64,000 bases of DNA from UBA1952 sp965246855 (lineage in GTDB: Bacteria; Bacteroidota; Bacteroidia; Chitinophagales; Chitinophagaceae), in NCBI GenBank assembly GCA_965246855.1, contig CBDFFP010000009.1, forward strand, positions 1 to 64,000, given 5' to 3'. The translations under genes and the position numbers were made by a program. Below the pieces are notes generated by a model. That model was not told the origin of the DNA. It was given only the letters and a program-made list of their open reading frames with translations, and did not search any database. This document shows, piece by piece, positions 61,322-64,000 of this stretch (the stretch's first letter is position 1; each line of letters starts with the position of its first letter).

Positions 61322-62038
61322 TTATTTCTTCTCGCCCGGCACCACCAGCCGGAAACCATTCCCGTGAATGTTCACGATTTCCACCGACGGGTCCATCTTC
61401 AAGTATTTGCGCAGTTTGGCGATATACACGTCCATCGAGCGCCCATTGAAATAGGTGTCCGAACCCCAGATGCGCTTCAGCGCCGACTCACGCGGCAGCA
61501 GGTCGTTTTTATATTCCGCCAGCATCGTCAGCAGCTCCGCTTCTTTCGGCGAAAGGGTGTATTCCTCGCCGTTGATCTGCAAGGTGCGCAGACGGGAATT
61601 GAACTTAAAATTACCCATCGTCCACTCCACAATGGCGTGTTTCTTCTCCTCCATTTCGTTGTTGCGCTTCAGCACCGCCTTGATTTTGTGAAGCAGAATT
61701 TCCGAGTCAAAAGGCTTGGTGATATAGTCGTCTGCGCCCAGCTTGTAGCCGGTCATGATGTCTTCCTTCATGCCCTTTGCGGAAAGGAAAAAGAGGGGCA
61801 CATCAGGATCCACATTGCGGATTTCCTCGCCCAGCGTAAAGCCGTCCATATTGGGCATCATCACGTCGAGCAGGCAGATGTCAAATTTTTTCCGACGGAA
61901 GGCAGCCAGTCCCAGAATGCCGTCGCGGGCAAGTTCCACCTCGTAGTCGTTTAGCTCTAAGTAGTTTTTAAGCACCTGGCCCAGCGAAGCGTCGTCCTCA
62001 ACGAGGAGAATCTGGTTTTTTTCGTTTTCCGTAGTCAT
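61322..62038 (-). CDS. OmpR/RprY-family response regulator
   Basis: 238 residues. Receiver domain: LLVEDDASL, phospho-acceptor D58 (ICLLDVMMPNMDG), and K in YITKPFDSEIL. Winged-helix output at about 135-235: LSPKEAELLTMLAEYKN, SMDVYIAKLRKYL, IVNIHGNGFRLVV. Close to the Bacteroidota RprY type. No kinase gene is adjacent in the window. Confidence 0.93.
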   Translation of the reverse strand: MTTENEKNQILLVEDDASLGQVLKNYLELNDYEVELARDGILGLAAFRRKKFDICLLDVMMPNMDGFTLGEEIRNVDPDVPLFFLSAKGMKEDIMTGYKLGADDYITKPFDSEILLHKIKAVLKRNNEMEEKKHAIVEWTMGNFKFNSRLRTLQINGEEYTLSPKEAELLTMLAEYKNDLLPRESALKRIWGSDTYFNGRSMDVYIAKLRKYLKMDPSVEIVNIHGNGFRLVVPGEKK

Positions 62039-62159
62039 AAGAAAGATTCAGGGGGAAGAGATTTTGAGTCGTGAAGAGAGAAATAAAGCGTACCGAACAG
62101 GAAACAAATAAAGCGCACAAAAGCCGTACCTTAAACAACAGGACGGTTAATTTTTTTTA

Positions 62160-63182
62160 TCAGAAGCGTGGACAGGCAAACTTGCTGTCGCGCATGTCCT
62201 TCTTGTACTGTCCCTGATAGACCAGCGAAATCTCAAAAGCGCCGCGCCCGCCCGTCGCTTTTTGGAGGGAAGAAACGGTGTAGTCATAGGAAGAAGTCAG
62301 CTTCACATTGTTCCACTGATAGCCCACCACGGCAATGGCCGCATCGTCCCAACGGTGGAACGCACCGAGGATAAAAGAGCCAGCTACTTCGTCGCCACCA
62401 ATCCGAAATTGCGCCAGCGTTCCATACACGCCCTGCCACGCCGACTGCTGCGTGGTGTAGTAAACAGAAGGGGTGAGAATTACCGTCGGGCTGACGCGGA
62501 TAATCGCTTCTGCATTGCCCGTGTAGCGCATTCCCAGCTTGTTCGTGGTGCTGTAAAAAGTCTCTGTCGGCTGGTTGATATGCCCTACGCTGCCGCCGAT
62601 TTTAAGGTAGAAATTCTCGTTCGGGAAAAAGGCGTAGTTCATTCCGAGTCCGATGTCTGCGTAGCTCGTTTGCCGCACTTCCGCAGGCTCGCCCGTCTTT
62701 ATCGCCTGGTCAAACTGGAAGCCGTCCCACTGCTGGTCAAAGGTGAACTTAGAAAAATCCACACGCCGCTGCACCATCCCCACCGACGTTCCCAGCGAAA
62801 GCATATTCTTGTCTCCCATTTGCAGGTGATACGCCAGAAAAAGATCGCCGCGTGTTTGCTCCAGTTGTCCCGCACCCGCCTGGTCATTCCAGAAAGCGCC
62901 ACCAATACCCAGCCAGTTGTTGCCTTCCACGCCGCGCAGAAGCTGCGCTTCGCCAAAAGCCGAAATCGTTGTGTAAGGAACCGGAATAGACGCCCACTGC
63001 TGCCGGTATTGCGCGCCCACGCGGTAATTCGCATCGGGCAGTAAAGCCGTGTTGGCAGGGTTCAGGAGCAGCGGCGCATTCCAGTATTGCGAGAAGTGCA
63101 TTCCTTGCGCATCCGCCTTTTGCGCAGCCGCAAAAAAGCCGCACGAAAAAAGGATAAGTGTTTTGAGGAAAGAGTTGTTCAT
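62160..63182 (-). CDS. PorP/SprF-family type IX secretion outer-membrane protein
   Basis: 340 residues with a signal peptide (ILFSCGFFAAAQKADAQ). Typical features of the PorP/SprF family: GMHFSQYWNAPLLLNPANTA near the N-terminus, YRVGAQYRQQWASIPVPY, and repeated amphipathic beta strands ending in SLVYQGQYK. The family forms outer-membrane beta-barrels that help secrete and hold T9SS type B cargo. It overlaps the end of the upstream type B protein gene, a common cargo-then-SprF pair. Confidence 0.92.
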   Translation of the reverse strand: MNNSFLKTLILFSCGFFAAAQKADAQGMHFSQYWNAPLLLNPANTALLPDANYRVGAQYRQQWASIPVPYTTISAFGEAQLLRGVEGNNWLGIGGAFWNDQAGAGQLEQTRGDLFLAYHLQMGDKNMLSLGTSVGMVQRRVDFSKFTFDQQWDGFQFDQAIKTGEPAEVRQTSYADIGLGMNYAFFPNENFYLKIGGSVGHINQPTETFYSTTNKLGMRYTGNAEAIIRVSPTVILTPSVYYTTQQSAWQGVYGTLAQFRIGGDEVAGSFILGAFHRWDDAAIAVVGYQWNNVKLTSSYDYTVSSLQKATGGRGAFEISLVYQGQYKKDMRDSKFACPRF

Positions 63183-64000
63183 CAGCGGAGCAAAGTAATG
63201 TTGCCTTTTTTAGTAAAAGTGGTTCCGTCCACAAAGAAAGCGGTAAGCGTGAAGGCATAAGCGTCCGCCTCCTGCAGCTTGCCGTTCCAAGTTCCGTCCC
63301 ACCCTTTTTGCAGGTCGGTGGTCTCAAAAATCAACTGGCCCCAGCGGTTGTAAAGTTTGAACACAAAAGACGTAATCGCCGCGCCGCGCACATACAAAAT
63401 GTCGTTCACGCCGTCGCCATTGGGCGAAAAAGCGTTGGGTACGTCGCAGGCAATTCGCACGTCGGCCACTACCTCGCGGCAAACGGTATCCAAGCAACCT
63501 TCCCGGGAAGCCGCCGTGAGGCAAGCGATAAAGGTGCTGCTTGTTTTGTAGAGGTGCGAAGGGTTTTCTTCCGAAGAAATTTCGCCGTCGCCAAACGTCC
63601 AGCGGTAGCGGTTTGCATTTACGGATTGGTTGATGAAGTCAATCGGCATGTTGGGCGTAGGCGTAATCGGCGCGTAGTCAAACTGCGCGGTGGGCAGCGT
63701 CAGAATGGTAATGGTTTTGTGCGCCGTATCTGTTATGTTGCAAGCGTTGGGATTGGAAGAAACAAGCACAACCGTATAGCTTCCGGGAGCACTATAAACA
63801 TGCAGCGGCGCGATTTGCGAAGACGTGTCTCCATCGCCAAAAAACCAAGCAATGCTTGTCGCATTTGTTGTTGTGCTTTGGAAAAGAAGTCCGCCCAATC
63901 CTACACAAACAGAGTCGGGCGATTCAAATAAACCACTCACGCGCAGGTCGCGGAGTTGCACATCCTGACGGAACGTATCGGGGGAATTGCAAGCTGCGCC
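63182..64000 (-). CDS. T9SS type B sorting-domain protein with PKD repeats (5' end outside window)
   Basis: 273 codons visible; the frame is open to the window edge, so the N-terminus is missing. PKD domains: ATSIAWFFGDGDTSSQIAPL and ANRYRWTFGDGEISSEENPS, each with the WxFGDG core. The C-terminal ~90 residues are a type B (CHU_C) sorting domain: VPNAFSPNGDGVNDILYVRG, FKLYNRWGQLIFETTD and GWDGTWNGKLQEADAYAFTL. Exported by T9SS, probably with the PorP/SprF protein encoded next, to the cell surface. Confidence 0.93.
   Translation of the reverse strand, partial: GAACNSPDTFRQDVQLRDLRVSGLFESPDSVCVGLGGLLFQSTTTNATSIAWFFGDGDTSSQIAPLHVYSAPGSYTVVLVSSNPNACNITDTAHKTITILTLPTAQFDYAPITPTPNMPIDFINQSVNANRYRWTFGDGEISSEENPSHLYKTSSTFIACLTAASREGCLDTVCREVVADVRIACDVPNAFSPNGDGVNDILYVRGAAITSFVFKLYNRWGQLIFETTDLQKGWDGTWNGKLQEADAYAFTLTAFFVDGTTFTKKGNITLLR

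Overview
The window is chromosomal DNA from a member of the Bacteroidota, probably a Chitinophagia/Saprospiria-type environmental lineage with fairly high GC for the phylum. The evidence is type IX secretion (T9SS) sorting domains, a PorP/SprF-family protein, a PorE-like protein, type III glutamine synthetase, a DUF3276 PUR protein, an HU-TPR-small ribosomal protein-RNase G cluster, and promoters of the Bacteroidetes form TTG-N19-TAnnTTTG (clearest before glnN and the DUF3276 gene). The finer taxonomic placement is inference.

Layout. 0.25-2.3 kb: two tandem, multiply frameshifted paralogues of an unknown secreted protein. 2.8-5.5 kb: lpxH, a SixA-like phosphatase and a kinase-RapZ(C) fusion. 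5.6-12 kb: a glycan-binding-type secreted protein, then reverse-strand genes for RNase G, a 29-residue ribosomal protein, a TPR protein, HU, RfaE2, an LPG-synthase-like flippase domain and PanD. 12.1-16.6 kb: a giant T9SS adhesin-like gene with about seven frameshifts in its 5' half. 17-25 kb: DUF6261-type protein, lipoprotein, glnN, SRAP peptidase, Met-rich protein, DUF1223 protein and a helical/regulatory-domain protein. 25-28 kb: GvpU-like gene between two copies of a dispersed repeat, a hypothetical gene, mutL. 28.5-38 kb: GH3/beta-lactamase fusion, gyrB, AraC regulator with an Rpn nuclease beside it, DUF3276. 38-44 kb: radical SAM DNA-repair-type enzyme, PorE-like protein, HTH, thioredoxin-like and membrane proteins. 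44-49 kb: hscA, M56/BlaI pair, deacetylase. 49.9 kb: tmRNA. 50-56 kb: TPR histidine kinase, SDR/HxlR pair, T9SS protein, LuxR-type regulator. 57-60 kb: Septu-like ATPase + HNH-like pair next to tRNA-Ala. 60-64 kb: purS, pssA, OmpR regulator, PorP-like protein and a T9SS type-B protein cut by the window edge.

The most unusual observation is a set of five intergenic arrays (about 2.4, 17.2, 24.7, 41.8 and 56.2 kb) made of degenerate units repeating every 21 bp, i.e. two helical turns. The arrays have different sequences but the same period. Three of them sit directly upstream of Bacteroidota-specific genes of unknown function (DUF6261-like at 17.6 kb, helical + CarboxypepD_reg-like at 24.7 kb, helical + FN3-like at 56.5 kb). 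They are not CRISPRs, and they look like a recurring array-plus-gene module.

Dispersed palindromic repeats of several families sit in intergenic regions. Frameshifts are confined to two loci (0.25-2.3 kb and 14.5-16.6 kb), while the long housekeeping genes are intact. These two loci are therefore either decaying genes or local consensus errors.
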